Below the pieces are notes generated by a model that had not been told where the DNA came from, made no database searches, and saw only the letters and a program-made list of their open reading frames with translations. Source: Gardnerella leopoldii (GTDB taxonomy: Bacteria; Actinomycetota; Actinomycetes; Actinomycetales; Bifidobacteriaceae). Taken from it: DNA of 64,000 bases. Position numbers and translations under genes: made by a program. Within the stretch, counting starts at the first letter, position 1, and each line of letters opens with the position of its first letter. This document shows positions 8,539 to 17,759 of the stretch, one piece after another. The stretch covers positions 1,499,446-1,563,445 of the forward strand of contig NZ_CP029984.1 of NCBI RefSeq assembly GCF_003293675.1, given 5' to 3'.

Positions 8539-10115
8539 GGCAGCCTCCAATGGCGATTATCTCGAGCAAGCATAGCATCAGCTTCTGCTGGACCCCATGT
8601 TCCAGCGCGATATGGTTGCGGTTGTGTGCCAAGCGAACTCCAGAATTCCTCAATAGGGTCAAGAATTTTCCAACTTAAATCTACTTCTTGCGTAGTTGGG
8701 AATAGCGGTGGTTCGCCAAGAAGTACGTCAAGAATCAAGCGCTCGTAAGCTTCAGGGGAACTTTCAGTAAAAGAGCGTCCGTAACTAAAGTCCATAGAAA
8801 CGTCTCGAACTTCCATAGCAGTTCCGCCAGGGACTTTCGCACCAAAGCGCATAGTAACGCCCTCGTCTGGTTGCACTCGAATCACAATAGCATTGCTACC
8901 AAGCTCTCGAACTGCAGTAGACTCAAACGGCAAATGCGGAGCACGCTTAAAAATAACAGCAATTTCCGTAACGCGCTTGCCTAAACGTTTTCCGGTTCGC
9001 AAGTAGAACGGAACTCCAGCCCAACGGCGAGTATCAACGTCAAGTCGCACTGCAGCGTACGTTTCAGTAGTGCTTTTAGGGTCGATTCCTTGCTCTTCCA
9101 AGTATCCAACAGCTTTGTAAGAGCCTTGCCATCCTGCTGCATACTGTCCTCGAGCAGTATTGGCAGCCAAGTCTTGAGGTAGTCGGATTGCGGATAGAAC
9201 TTTCGTTTTTTCAGCAGTCAAATCGCTAGCGCGGAAACTTACAGGCTCTTCCATAGCAGTAAGCGCCATAAGTTGAAGCAAATGGTTCTGAATCACGTCA
9301 CGTGCAGCACCGATTCCGTCGTAGTATCCGGCTCTTCCGCCAATGCCAATATCTTCAGCCATCGTAATTTGCACGTGATCGACGTAATTTGCGTTCCAAA
9401 TCGGCTCATACATTGCGTTAGCAAAGCGGAAAGCCAGCAAATTTTGCACAGTTTCCTTGCCTAAATAATGGTCAATTCGGAACACAGAATTAGGATCAAA
9501 AACTTCAGAAACGACGCGATCCAATTCTCGTGCGCTCGCTAAATCGTGGCCAAAAGGCTTTTCAATAATTACGCGTCGCCAAGCATGCTCAGAAGAGTGC
9601 GAAAGACCTGATGCTGCAAGCTGTTGGGCAACAACTGGGAAGCTGGAAGGCGGAATAGACATGTAAAAAGCGTGATTTCCGCGAGTACCTCTGTCTCGAT
9701 CAAGTTCGTTCACTGTTTTGCTTAAACGCTCAAACGCGGACGCATCGTCAAAGGTGCCGCGTACGAAACGTATGCCTTTAGCGAGATTAATCCAAGTTGA
9801 CTCACGAAATGGCGTTCTGCAATGCTGCTCAATATTTTCGCGCACAAAGTTTACGAAATGTTCATCCGTCCAATCGCGTCTCGCAAAACCAGTTAAACCA
9901 AATCCTGGAGGCAAAAGCCCGCGATTAGCTAAATCATATACTGCTGGCATAAGTTTTTTGCGTGCTAAATCGCCAGTAATGCCAAAAATTACTAGGCTGC
10001 ACGGACCCGCAATGCGAGCTAAACGCAAATCACGTGGATCGCGCAAAGGATTCGTCCAAGTAGATACGCTTTCCCCAGCGTCTTGCAAATCACGTAGTGT
10101 CCTCAACTCAGTCAT
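8535..10115 (-). CDS. zwf: Glucose-6-phosphate 1-dehydrogenase
   Basis: 526 aa. First enzyme of the oxidative pentose phosphate pathway, making NADPH. Visible motifs: the NADP loop FGITGDLARKKL near residues 43-54, the EKPFGHD segment, and the catalytic RIDHYLGKE signature near residue 215. It heads the zwf-opcA-pgl operon. No Shine-Dalgarno precedes ATG 10115; instead TACGAT lies exactly 7 nt upstream, consistent with a leaderless transcript. The presence of Zwf, OpcA, Pgl and Gnd shows a complete oxidative branch, which in bifidobacteria runs beside the fructose-6-phosphate phosphoketolase shunt. Confidence 0.97.
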   Translation of the reverse strand: MTELRTLRDLQDAGESVSTWTNPLRDPRDLRLARIAGPCSLVIFGITGDLARKKLMPAVYDLANRGLLPPGFGLTGFARRDWTDEHFVNFVRENIEQHCRTPFRESTWINLAKGIRFVRGTFDDASAFERLSKTVNELDRDRGTRGNHAFYMSIPPSSFPVVAQQLAASGLSHSSEHAWRRVIIEKPFGHDLASARELDRVVSEVFDPNSVFRIDHYLGKETVQNLLAFRFANAMYEPIWNANYVDHVQITMAEDIGIGGRAGYYDGIGAARDVIQNHLLQLMALTAMEEPVSFRASDLTAEKTKVLSAIRLPQDLAANTARGQYAAGWQGSYKAVGYLEEQGIDPKSTTETYAAVRLDVDTRRWAGVPFYLRTGKRLGKRVTEIAVIFKRAPHLPFESTAVRELGSNAIVIRVQPDEGVTMRFGAKVPGGTAMEVRDVSMDFSYGRSFTESSPEAYERLILDVLLGEPPLFPTTQEVDLSWKILDPIEEFWSSLGTQPQPYRAGTWGPAEADAMLARDNRHWRLP

Positions 10116-10128
10116 AGATACTATCGTA
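10116..10128 (-). promoter_or_regulatory. Putative -10 element giving a leaderless zwf transcript
   Basis: TACGAT (10123-10128 on the minus strand) followed by AGTATCT and then the zwf ATG. The 7-nt spacing puts the expected transcription start on the A of the start codon, and no ribosome site is visible. Confidence 0.5.
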
Positions 10129-10218
10129 ATATTTCGTAGCTATTTTCACCACGCAAAACACAATTTATTATGCTTAATAACAGTATTAAAAAGTTTTAGC
10201 GCGTTATAACTCTAATTT

Positions 10219-12645
10219 TCAGCCGCCGCATACAGCTAAACGAATCATCTTCGCGTATTGTGGACCGCCAATTGGAGTTAAGTGAACTCCATCGTCAGTC
10301 AAATATTCCGAGTGACCATTACTCAAACCATGCCAGTCTATAATGCCAACATTATGATGAGTTGCTGCGAACTTGCGTAAGCTATCGTTCGTTGCATCCT
10401 GCCAAGGTTGCGGAACTCGTGTGGTAACGAAATAAACAGGTCTACCTTTTGCGACATCAACCATGTGTTGAAGCACGCTATCGTCATGAGGAGGACCGTT
10501 GGTTCCAAGAGCGAAAATCACCACATCTCCAGCGTGTTTTGCCGAAATATCTTTCTCGTATTCATCAGCTCCGTGGAAAATTTGTCTACTCACTTTTCCA
10601 TCTATATAAGCGTTAGGCATAACTTGCATCAAATATGGTTTAGCGCCTTCAGTAATGGAATCTCCAACCATAGTTAAGTTTACGGAACAAGTATTGCGTC
10701 GTTTGTCGATCCGCGTATGAGTAGTAACAAGATTTCGTGGAACTTTTTCTGCAATAGGGAAGAGAATACGATACTTCGATGGTGTAGGTGGAAGAGACTG
10801 TTTTACTACATTCTTTTGCACACCTTTTGGAACTGCTTTTTCTTTTGTTTCTTGCTTAGAATTAGTTTTGTCAAAAGCAGTAGGTTTTTTATTTGACGAT
10901 GAAGATTGCTCTACTTGTGCTGTCAATTCTGGGCGAAGCTGCATTGACCTATGCTTGGCTATATCCTGCCAATTTACTGGCAAGATAATTAACGACACAA
11001 TAATTATGCAGCACAAAGTTAGTGAGACAGAGCGAATAAGCTTAAATAATTGTTGATCTTTTATTGGCTTTTCAAATAACTGATACAAGCATTCTGCAAG
11101 TGCAACTATTACTAGTGCTTGCAAGATTTGCTCTCCTGTAGAAATAGCAGTTGTTCTATTTGCTGGGTTGAATAATTCAAGAACAGGGAAGTGAACTAAA
11201 TAAATTGCAAAAGAGCGTCTGCCGATATAGGCGAGTGGAGTCCATGCAAATATTCTTGAGCAAATATTATCAGTTTGCGTGCAAGACCATAGTATTAGTG
11301 TGCAAGCGGCTGCTGTTATTGTGTATCCGCCAAAAACAAATACTGAAGATGTGCCTTCTGCATACACGAAGCAGTAGCACAACACAATTGTTGCCAATAA
11401 CCCAACGCAAGATCGCTGCCATGCACGAAGTGGATTATAAAAAACAGTTTTTGGCTTATTGAATGCGTTATTTGGAAGTTCTTGTATATCTGGAGTTACG
11501 CCATTATCTGATAAATCAATTTGTAATCCTTTACGCAAGTCAGCAGGTATTCCATCTTCAATAAACTCTTTTTCTTTATTTGCGCAGGATTTATCTGATT
11601 TTTTCGTTAGTGCTGAATTATCTACACTACTGTCTAACTTAACTGATGAAGCTAAGCTGACCGATATGTTCTTTTTGCCCATTAGCAAATGTAATGCATG
11701 AATAAGCCACGCGTGGAATGAATGTTTGACAAACCAAGCACCGTACATTGCTAGCATTGCACCCATTAAGAATTCTGATGCTCTCGTATCTAGAGAATAG
11801 TAGACGCGAGCTGGAGTTGTGTAATTGTTAAATAAGTAGGCAAAAGTAAAAGTAAGAATAGAAGAAAGTATGGCTAAGCCTGCTGTGATATACATGCGTA
11901 TTAGCTTGCTACGCACGAATTTAATAAGTGCAGCAAGGATAATAGGCCATATAACAAAAGCCTGCATTAAAAGTCCGAGATACCAAAGATGTTTGATAGG
12001 AGAAGGTAGTCCGGACTGTTCAAAATATGAAAGTTTACGGGCAACATACATTATATTGCTAAAGAATCCGGAGCCTGAAAGAGCATCCGCTTGTAACTTT
12101 GGTAGTAGACTTGGCGAAAAAAGCCACATAATTGGTGCTGTTATAGCGATAATTCCAAGTGTTGACGGCCAAATTCTTTTTACGCGCTTTAGTAAATACT
12201 CCCAGTAATGCTTGATTCCTTGAGTATTTTTATTATTATCTCCGATATTTTTTGTATTTTTTGCGTTTTCATCTGCGTTTAAATAGCGCAGAACTGATCT
12301 CGTACAAAAATATCCTGCCAATACCAAAAATAGTGTTACTCCAAGGAATCCTCCCATAAGAAGGCTTGGACGCATATGAAAGCATACAATACCAATAATT
12401 GCTAAAGCTCTTAAACCGTCTATTGCTTTATTTCGCTTCGAAACAGTATTTGTAGGTAAAGTAGATGATTGTTTATTTTCAGCTTTTGCGCTATGAATAG
12501 TTTTTTCTACGGTATTATTTGCGTTTGCTGAAAGATTAGTTGAGGTCGTTTTACTAGCATTTTTTTCTGCAGGAACCTTCTTTGTTTTGAAGGATTGATC
12601 TGCTTGTGAAGCAGTGGAAGTGTTCACGCATCTCTTTTTTGTCAT
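10219..12645 (-). CDS. Membrane acyltransferase (type 3) with C-terminal SGNH domain, OatA/OafA-like
   Basis: About 808 aa. After a 75-residue polar, Lys/Ser/Thr-rich N-terminus, the acyltransferase-3 domain begins at DGLRALAIIGIVCFHMRPS, with the conserved His in CFH and the GVTLFLVLAGYF motif, and about 10-11 membrane segments. The C-terminal 180 residues are an extracytoplasmic SGNH esterase-like domain with MVGDSITEG (Ser block), ALGTNG (Asn block) and DDGVHLTPIGG (Asp-His block). This architecture fits an O-acetyltransferase for peptidoglycan or surface polysaccharide. The start was set at ATG 12645; an in-frame ATG at 12687 and a non-ATG start at 12708 are possible, and none has a strong ribosome site. 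A long polar cytoplasmic loop interrupts the membrane domain. Substrate is unknown. Confidence 0.85.
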   Translation of the reverse strand: MTKKRCVNTSTASQADQSFKTKKVPAEKNASKTTSTNLSANANNTVEKTIHSAKAENKQSSTLPTNTVSKRNKAIDGLRALAIIGIVCFHMRPSLLMGGFLGVTLFLVLAGYFCTRSVLRYLNADENAKNTKNIGDNNKNTQGIKHYWEYLLKRVKRIWPSTLGIIAITAPIMWLFSPSLLPKLQADALSGSGFFSNIMYVARKLSYFEQSGLPSPIKHLWYLGLLMQAFVIWPIILAALIKFVRSKLIRMYITAGLAILSSILTFTFAYLFNNYTTPARVYYSLDTRASEFLMGAMLAMYGAWFVKHSFHAWLIHALHLLMGKKNISVSLASSVKLDSSVDNSALTKKSDKSCANKEKEFIEDGIPADLRKGLQIDLSDNGVTPDIQELPNNAFNKPKTVFYNPLRAWQRSCVGLLATIVLCYCFVYAEGTSSVFVFGGYTITAAACTLILWSCTQTDNICSRIFAWTPLAYIGRRSFAIYLVHFPVLELFNPANRTTAISTGEQILQALVIVALAECLYQLFEKPIKDQQLFKLIRSVSLTLCCIIIVSLIILPVNWQDIAKHRSMQLRPELTAQVEQSSSSNKKPTAFDKTNSKQETKEKAVPKGVQKNVVKQSLPPTPSKYRILFPIAEKVPRNLVTTHTRIDKRRNTCSVNLTMVGDSITEGAKPYLMQVMPNAYIDGKVSRQIFHGADEYEKDISAKHAGDVVIFALGTNGPPHDDSVLQHMVDVAKGRPVYFVTTRVPQPWQDATNDSLRKFAATHHNVGIIDWHGLSNGHSEYLTDDGVHLTPIGGPQYAKMIRLAVCGG

Positions 12646-12948
12646 CTTGCCTACGCTTCGGTAACCATACTGGTATGTATGCAACATATCGTGTGTAAAA
12701 CGTAGCAATAGTAACTGTGTATTAAGACACTTTTATAGCTTAAAGCGTGTCTTGTTGCTATGCCTAGGATGTGCTAGAAATATGTGATTTTATGCTACTT
12801 CTGTAAGTGATACAAAACGTTTATCATTTAACGAAATTTGTTAACAAAATTTTGTTTTATATGCTCTATTGCTGTCGTTCGTCGGTGCGCGCTAAAGTGA
12901 GATAGAACAGTTATATGAATTGTTATTAAAGTTATCAAAGGAGCCAAT
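12646..12948. other. Divergent region acyltransferase / ppa
   Basis: About 300 bp, AT-rich. It contains a perfect 12-bp palindrome TTTGTTAACAAA (12837-12848) with the same GTTAAC core as the palindrome at 404-438, about 100 bp before ppa. AAAGGAG at about 12938-12944 is the ppa ribosome site. No conserved ORF seen. Confidence 0.5.
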
Positions 12949-13443
12949 ATGGCAGAAACTTTTAACGTTGTGGTAGAGATTCCACGCGGTTCTAAGAACA
13001 AGTATGAAGTGGATCACGAAACTGGTCGCGTATTCTTGGATCGCACCCTTTTCACAGCTATGGGTTATCCAGATGATTACGGTTATATTGATGGCACTTT
13101 GGGCGAAGATGGCGATCCACTTGACGCTCTTGTTATGATTCCAAATTCTGTGTTCCCAGGATGCGTTGTTGAGTGCCGCGCCGTTGGCTTGTATCACATG
13201 GTTGATGAAGCTGGCGGAGACGACAAGGTTTTGTGCGTTCCAGCAGACGTTCGTTTTGACGACATCAAGGATATCGATGACGTGAACGAGTATCATAAAG
13301 CTGAAATCAAGCACTTCTTCGAGCAGTACAAGGCTTTGGAGCCAGGTAAGGAAGTTCTTCCTGGTGACTTCTGGGCTGGTGTAGAGCAGGCTGAGAAGGA
13401 AATCGTCGCAGCTCGCAAGCGCTTGGAAGAAAGCGAAAAATAA
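12949..13443 (+). CDS. ppa: Inorganic pyrophosphatase (family I)
   Basis: 164 aa, the usual bacterial length. Hydrolyses pyrophosphate to phosphate, driving biosynthesis. Active-site blocks are visible: EIPRGSKNKYE near residue 10, YPDDYGYIDGT near 44-54, and the metal-binding signature DGDPLDALV near 59-67. AAAGGAG precedes the ATG. It is a monocistronic gene with its own terminator. Confidence 0.97.
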   Translation: MAETFNVVVEIPRGSKNKYEVDHETGRVFLDRTLFTAMGYPDDYGYIDGTLGEDGDPLDALVMIPNSVFPGCVVECRAVGLYHMVDEAGGDDKVLCVPADVRFDDIKDIDDVNEYHKAEIKHFFEQYKALEPGKEVLPGDFWAGVEQAEKEIVAARKRLEESEK

Positions 13444-13490
13444 GTTTCGCTTTTAATGAGTAAAACAATAAAGATTAAAAGCTAATAAAT

Positions 13491-13530
13491 AAAACGTCGA
13501 AGACACATACCGTGTTTTTCGACGTTTTTA
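13491..13530 (+). terminator. Intrinsic terminator after ppa
   Basis: AAAACGTCGAA (13491-13501) pairs with TTCGACGTTTT (13518-13528), with an inner ACAC/GTGT pair, ending in a T-run. Confidence 0.8.
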
Positions 13531-13594
13531 TGTAAGTGCGTGCTGCTTTCAAAAGTAAATTAAAATGTAACGTTGCATACGCTTTTAAATAATT

Positions 13595-14386
13595 TTAAGC
13601 AGCTACTAGCATTCCAAGGCCTGCAATATACACGAGCATTCCTGAAAGCATTATTGGCAATATAGAAATGGCGATATCGTGCGAAACTATTCCAGTTTCG
13701 TATTCTTCATAATTGTTGCGAACCCACAAATATGAAAGTCCTGATAGCGCGATTAGCATAAATATGCACAGTACTATAACGAGTATTCCACCGTCTAAAT
13801 TGCGAAGCGATGGCATAAAGCTAATAATTGACGGCAAAAATAGCCAACCCGGAAGTGCTGCACAAGCAATACTTGCAGTAAGCGTGTGCGAAAGATTTCG
13901 TACTAAATTTGTGCGATTCTCGCGCAGCATTTGCCTCAAGAATGTTACAAATGTTGCTGCTACAAGAATTAGAGCAAAAGATACAGCCCAGCGTTCGTAA
14001 GGGTGAATTGCAGCAATGAACTTACTCATCGACACAGTTTCGTTATCAATAATGACGCTTTTTGGTAGCCATCCCTTTAATACTCCGGTTGCAAACCATG
14101 TAGAAGCAATTCCTGCGCATAATGCAATAGCTCGGTCAATTACATTTCCGTGCAGTGGCCACAACGCTATAAATGTAAGCATTATGATAAGGCATAATAT
14201 AAGTGTTATTTTTGCTGTTGCGATTGGCAATATTGCTGCAATTGCGAGAAGTACTACAACAAAAATTTGGCTTACAAACATCGCTAATGCGTTCATGCTA
14301 GGTATACGGGTATGTTTTTGAACATTTACGCAAGAATTATCATTTTTCTGCATCTTATTATTGCAGATACGTGTTTCATTGCTCAT
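13595..14386 (-). CDS. Membrane protein of unknown function
   Basis: 263 aa from ATG 14386, behind GGGAG at 6 nt; a GTG two codons earlier is possible. A 35-residue polar, Asn/Lys-rich cytoplasmic head is followed by about eight hydrophobic segments in pairs, with a conserved-looking basic loop (LRQMLRENRTNLVRN) in the middle. I do not recognise the family. It is divergent from the glnR-like gene and shares its upstream region, including an inverted repeat at 14426-14456. Confidence 0.7.
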   Translation of the reverse strand: MSNETRICNNKMQKNDNSCVNVQKHTRIPSMNALAMFVSQIFVVVLLAIAAILPIATAKITLILCLIIMLTFIALWPLHGNVIDRAIALCAGIASTWFATGVLKGWLPKSVIIDNETVSMSKFIAAIHPYERWAVSFALILVAATFVTFLRQMLRENRTNLVRNLSHTLTASIACAALPGWLFLPSIISFMPSLRNLDGGILVIVLCIFMLIALSGLSYLWVRNNYEEYETGIVSHDIAISILPIMLSGMLVYIAGLGMLVAA

Positions 14387-14425
14387 ACACACTCCCTAGT
14401 GCTGTAAGTTTTATATTTATAAAGC

Positions 14426-14456
14426 GTAATATGTTCATAAAATATTAACAAATTAC
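14426..14456. repeat. Inverted repeat GTAAT..ATTAC between the membrane gene and glnR
   Basis: Ten-base arms GTAATATGTT and AACAAATTAC, one mismatch, separated by 11 bp. It lies 40 bp upstream of the membrane-protein start and 170 bp upstream of the regulator start, a plausible operator for either. Confidence 0.4.
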
Positions 14457-14627
14457 TTTGTTTATTTACTAATGTAGCCTATAACCTGCACTGCGCTTTA
14501 TTGTGTTGATATTTTTTATCTTTAGAAGATGCAAGTGTTGCAGTTGTCGCTATTTTTCGCAGTATGGTTTACAATTCCTGTAAAGGCTGAATTTGCTACT
14601 ACATCAATTGTTTGTTGGAGGCATCAT

Positions 14628-15419
14628 ATGACTGATATCACATTGATGACTTCGTGTGCTTCTCCTTCTTCAGTTTTACCTTCACTTACTTTGTTATCTC
14701 ATAAAGTGCGTTTACTTTCTTTGGATACGTCAAGTTTGGCAAAACTGCCCGCACAAACCATTCTTTTGCTTGATGCGCGTGAGGATTTAGCTCTCGCTAA
14801 ATCAATGTGTTCTTCTCTGCGTGTTGCAAATATTACGGTTCCTGTCATATTAGTTATAACTGAGGGTGGTTTTACTGTAGTAAATCCTTCGTGGAACATT
14901 TCTGATGTTGTGCTTACTAATGCTTCTCCGGCAGAAGTAGAGGGTCGTTTGCGTTTGGCTTCTTTGCAACACGGATCTTCTGATGATTTGTTTGTGCATT
15001 CGCAAGGCTCTGAAATTGATGATTCTTTCAATTCAGACAATGGAACTATGCGTTCTGGAGATCTTGTTGTAGATATGCGTAGCTACACAGTGAGTTTGCA
15101 TGGTCATCCTGTTGATTTAGCTTATAAAGAATTTGAATTGCTGAAATACTTTGTGCAGCATCCGCGCAGGGTGTTTACTCGTGCTCATTTGTTGCAAGAA
15201 GTATGGGGTTACGACTACTACGGTGGCACTCGTACTGTAGACGTTCATATTCGTAGGCTTCGTGCAAAACTTGGTGTTGAATATGAACATCTAATTGGCA
15301 CAGTGCGTAATGTTGGCTATCGCTTTGATCCTTCGGAGTCTGATGAGAATAGCGAAATTTCCGAAAGCAGTGTTGAAGATGATTCTGAAAATGATGCAGA
15401 TAAGCAGTCTGCGCAATAA
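14628..15419 (+). CDS. glnR: GlnR-type OmpR-family orphan response regulator
   Basis: 263 aa from ATG 14628, chosen because TTGGAGG lies 8 nt upstream; 33 in-frame codons further up lack a ribosome site. The N-terminal receiver-like half carries the actinobacterial GlnR signatures: ILLLDAREDLALAKSMC, ILVITEGGFTVV and ASPAEVEGRLRLA. The C-terminal winged helix is almost canonical (KEFELLKYFVQHPRRVFTRA, VWGYDYYGGTRTVDVHIRRLR). GlnR proteins control nitrogen assimilation genes and usually work without a partner kinase; none is adjacent here. The protein ends with a 25-residue Ser/Glu/Asp-rich acidic tail. Its stop overlaps the nth start by one base, so the two are likely cotranscribed. Confidence 0.82.
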   Translation: MTDITLMTSCASPSSVLPSLTLLSHKVRLLSLDTSSLAKLPAQTILLLDAREDLALAKSMCSSLRVANITVPVILVITEGGFTVVNPSWNISDVVLTNASPAEVEGRLRLASLQHGSSDDLFVHSQGSEIDDSFNSDNGTMRSGDLVVDMRSYTVSLHGHPVDLAYKEFELLKYFVQHPRRVFTRAHLLQEVWGYDYYGGTRTVDVHIRRLRAKLGVEYEHLIGTVRNVGYRFDPSESDENSEISESSVEDDSENDADKQSAQ

Positions 15420-16093
15420 TGATTTATCGAAGCTCTAATATGCGAGAATCAAAACAAGCGAAATTAGTTCGTATTTATGCAGAGTACGATTTATTGTGCA
15501 AAGAAATACCGGAGCCGAAGTGTGCATTAAATTTCAAAAATCCATTTGAGCTACTAATCGCTACTGTATTAAGCGCGCAAACTACGGATAAGCGCGTGAA
15601 TATCGTGACGCCTGAACTCTTTTCTATTTTTCCCAACGCGAGTTCCTTAGCTGCTGCTCCTGTATCTCAAGTTGAGTCAATTATTTACCCTCTCGGATTT
15701 TATAGAGTAAAAGCACAGAATATTATTTCATTATCTGCATGTTTGCTTAATAATTTTTCTGGTATAGTGCCATCAAATATGGAAGATTTAATATCGTTGC
15801 CGGGTGTTGGTCGTAAAACTGCCAATGTTGTTCTTGGCAACGCATTTGGATTACCGGGGTTTCCTGTAGATACTCACGTAATACGTGTTACAGGTCGTCT
15901 TGGTTGGCGTAAGGTTCAGAATCGTCCAAATCCTGTTGCTATTGAGCGCGAAATAACTGCTTATTTTGCTCCTAAAGAGTGGACTAATCTTTCTCATAGA
16001 CTTATTTTGCATGGCAGAAAAATTTGCACTGCTCGGAATCCAAAATGTGTTTCATGCCCTTTAAATACAACATGTCCGTCGGCAATTATTTAA
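15419..16093 (+). CDS. nth: Endonuclease III (DNA glycosylase/AP lyase)
   Basis: 224 aa. Removes oxidised pyrimidines in base excision repair. The helix-hairpin-helix LPGVGRKTANV carries the catalytic Lys (about residue 133), followed 18 residues later by the catalytic Asp in VDTHV. The C-terminal iron-sulphur motif is complete (C-x6-C-x2-C-x5-C in CTARNPKCVSCPLNTTC). The first ATG (15419) overlaps the upstream stop; a second in-frame ATG at 15440 is equally possible, since neither has a good ribosome site. Confidence 0.95.
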   Translation: MIYRSSNMRESKQAKLVRIYAEYDLLCKEIPEPKCALNFKNPFELLIATVLSAQTTDKRVNIVTPELFSIFPNASSLAAAPVSQVESIIYPLGFYRVKAQNIISLSACLLNNFSGIVPSNMEDLISLPGVGRKTANVVLGNAFGLPGFPVDTHVIRVTGRLGWRKVQNRPNPVAIEREITAYFAPKEWTNLSHRLILHGRKICTARNPKCVSCPLNTTCPSAII

Positions 16094-16123
16094 AGCGTGT
16101 TGTTTCCAATTCAGATATTGATA

Positions 16124-16136
16124 TAGACTGTAGGTT
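16124..16136 (+). promoter_or_regulatory. Putative leaderless promoter of the oligopeptide-binding protein gene
   Basis: TAGACT (16124-16129), then 7 nt, then ATG 16137. A TTGTTT at 16100-16105 sits 18 nt upstream of the -10. The same TAGACT-N7-ATG arrangement occurs before argS. Confidence 0.5.
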
Positions 16137-17711
16137 ATGTCAAGAACAGGCAAATATGCGTATCGCACTTCCAGGTCAGCTCATGCTCGCACTAATGCAG
16201 ACTGGATGCCATGGGTTGTGTTTGTAGTTGTGTCTGTAATAATGAGCGGCATTTTGTGGTGTGGATGGCAAATATACCAGGGTCATTCGCCTTTTGCTGC
16301 AATAATGCATCCAGCTAGTAACTCAGTGCTAAAAGTTGGTTTACGTACTGCTCCTGAATCTCTTGATATTAGAAACGACGACAGTGACGCTTTACAGCAA
16401 GCTTTAATTGGTAATGTTTACGAAACTCTTGTTAAACGTGGCGATGATAATAGTTTGCAACCAGGTCTCGCGAAGTCATGGGATATTTCGAAAGACGGCT
16501 TAACATATCGTTTTAATTTGCGTCAAGGTGTGCGTTTCTCTAACGGTAGTGAGATGACTTCGAATTCCGTATTACAATCTTTGAAACAAGGCATCACAAA
16601 TAATTATCCTGGTTATAGCGCACTTACAAATATTAAAACTGTTAATAATCCGGATGATTACACTTTAGTAATTACACTTAATAATCCAGATGCTTTACTC
16701 CTACGTCGTCTTGCTGGACGTGTTGGCATTGTCTATGACACAAAATCGATGATCGACTATGCAAGTGCTGCTCTTGGCACAGGTCCTTTCACTGTAAGTG
16801 ACTACAATAAAGGCAATTCTTTAGTATTACTTCGCAACGATAAATATTGGGGAACCCCTGCTTCTTGTGCAAGTATTACTTTGCAATATTTCAATAGCGA
16901 TACTGCTCTAGCTGAGGCAATGGAAAAGGGCAATATTCAAATGGCAGTTCCGCTTGAAGGTAACGAAAATAAGCGTCTTGCTGCTGTTGCTAATACGCAA
17001 ATGGTAGAGGGTCAGAGCACAAGAGTGCGATTTATTGCAATAAATACAACAGTTTCATCGATTTTCTGCGATGAGCAGGCTCGTAAAGCTGCGAGATACG
17101 CTTTGAATGCGCAAACTGTACTTGCAGCTGATGGCAATGGTGGTGTTCCAGTAGGAGGACCTATTGATCCTCTTTCAACTGGTTATGAAGATTTAAATGG
17201 ATTGTATCCTTATAATCCAGGCAAAGCTGCTCCCTTGTTCCATTACTTTAGCGCAAGCTATTTAGGAACTATCAATTTTCTTGTTCCACAGGGCGAAGGT
17301 GGAGTTGGGCGCGAGCTTTCAAAACAGATTAGTTCCGTGAGTGGTTTTAAGGTCAATCTTGAAGAAGTTGATCAACAAACTATGCGTAAGCGTATTAGTG
17401 AAGGTAAGTATGATCTTGCGCTTACTACGAGCAATCGTACTTTAGATGAAGGCATGTTTGCAGAAAGCGGTTCTCCGTTCGTTTTGCAAGACGCGCGTGC
17501 TCAACAAGCTTGGGCCGATGCGGTTCATTCTAAGAATGCAAACGAATATGAGGCAAATGCTCGTGCATATGCGCGCGAAGTAAGCAATAATGCTGCAGCT
17601 CACTGGTTATATGCTCGAAAGAGCATTATGGCTGTAAAGTCTAATGTAAGCGGCTATACGAAAAATATGACGGATCAGCTTCTGCCATTGCAGAGCGTAG
17701 TGGTGAAATAG
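16137..17711 (+). CDS. Membrane-anchored oligopeptide-binding protein (SBP family 5)
   Basis: 524 aa. The SBP_bac_5 fold is shown by LKVGLRTAPESLDIRNDD near residue 65, NVYETLVKRGDDNSLQPGLAKSW, and the FNLRQGVRFSNGSEMTSNSV block typical of OppA/DppA. Instead of a lipobox it has a basic N-terminus and a single membrane segment (about residues 24-44), so it is tethered by a signal anchor. No permease or ATPase genes are adjacent, so it may serve a transporter encoded elsewhere or act as a peptide receptor. It precedes valS by 48 bp but valS appears to have its own promoter. Confidence 0.85.
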   Translation: MSRTGKYAYRTSRSAHARTNADWMPWVVFVVVSVIMSGILWCGWQIYQGHSPFAAIMHPASNSVLKVGLRTAPESLDIRNDDSDALQQALIGNVYETLVKRGDDNSLQPGLAKSWDISKDGLTYRFNLRQGVRFSNGSEMTSNSVLQSLKQGITNNYPGYSALTNIKTVNNPDDYTLVITLNNPDALLLRRLAGRVGIVYDTKSMIDYASAALGTGPFTVSDYNKGNSLVLLRNDKYWGTPASCASITLQYFNSDTALAEAMEKGNIQMAVPLEGNENKRLAAVANTQMVEGQSTRVRFIAINTTVSSIFCDEQARKAARYALNAQTVLAADGNGGVPVGGPIDPLSTGYEDLNGLYPYNPGKAAPLFHYFSASYLGTINFLVPQGEGGVGRELSKQISSVSGFKVNLEEVDQQTMRKRISEGKYDLALTTSNRTLDEGMFAESGSPFVLQDARAQQAWADAVHSKNANEYEANARAYAREVSNNAAAHWLYARKSIMAVKSNVSGYTKNMTDQLLPLQSVVVK

Positions 17712-17746
17712 AAAAGCGTAAGATTTGCGTTGTCGCGCTGAGTTTC

Positions 17747-17759
17747 TAATATTCAGTTC
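17747..17759 (+). promoter_or_regulatory. Putative leaderless promoter of valS
   Basis: TAATAT (17747-17752) is 7 nt before ATG 17760, with TTGCGT at 17725-17730 as a -35 at 16-bp spacing. No Shine-Dalgarno is present. Confidence 0.55.
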
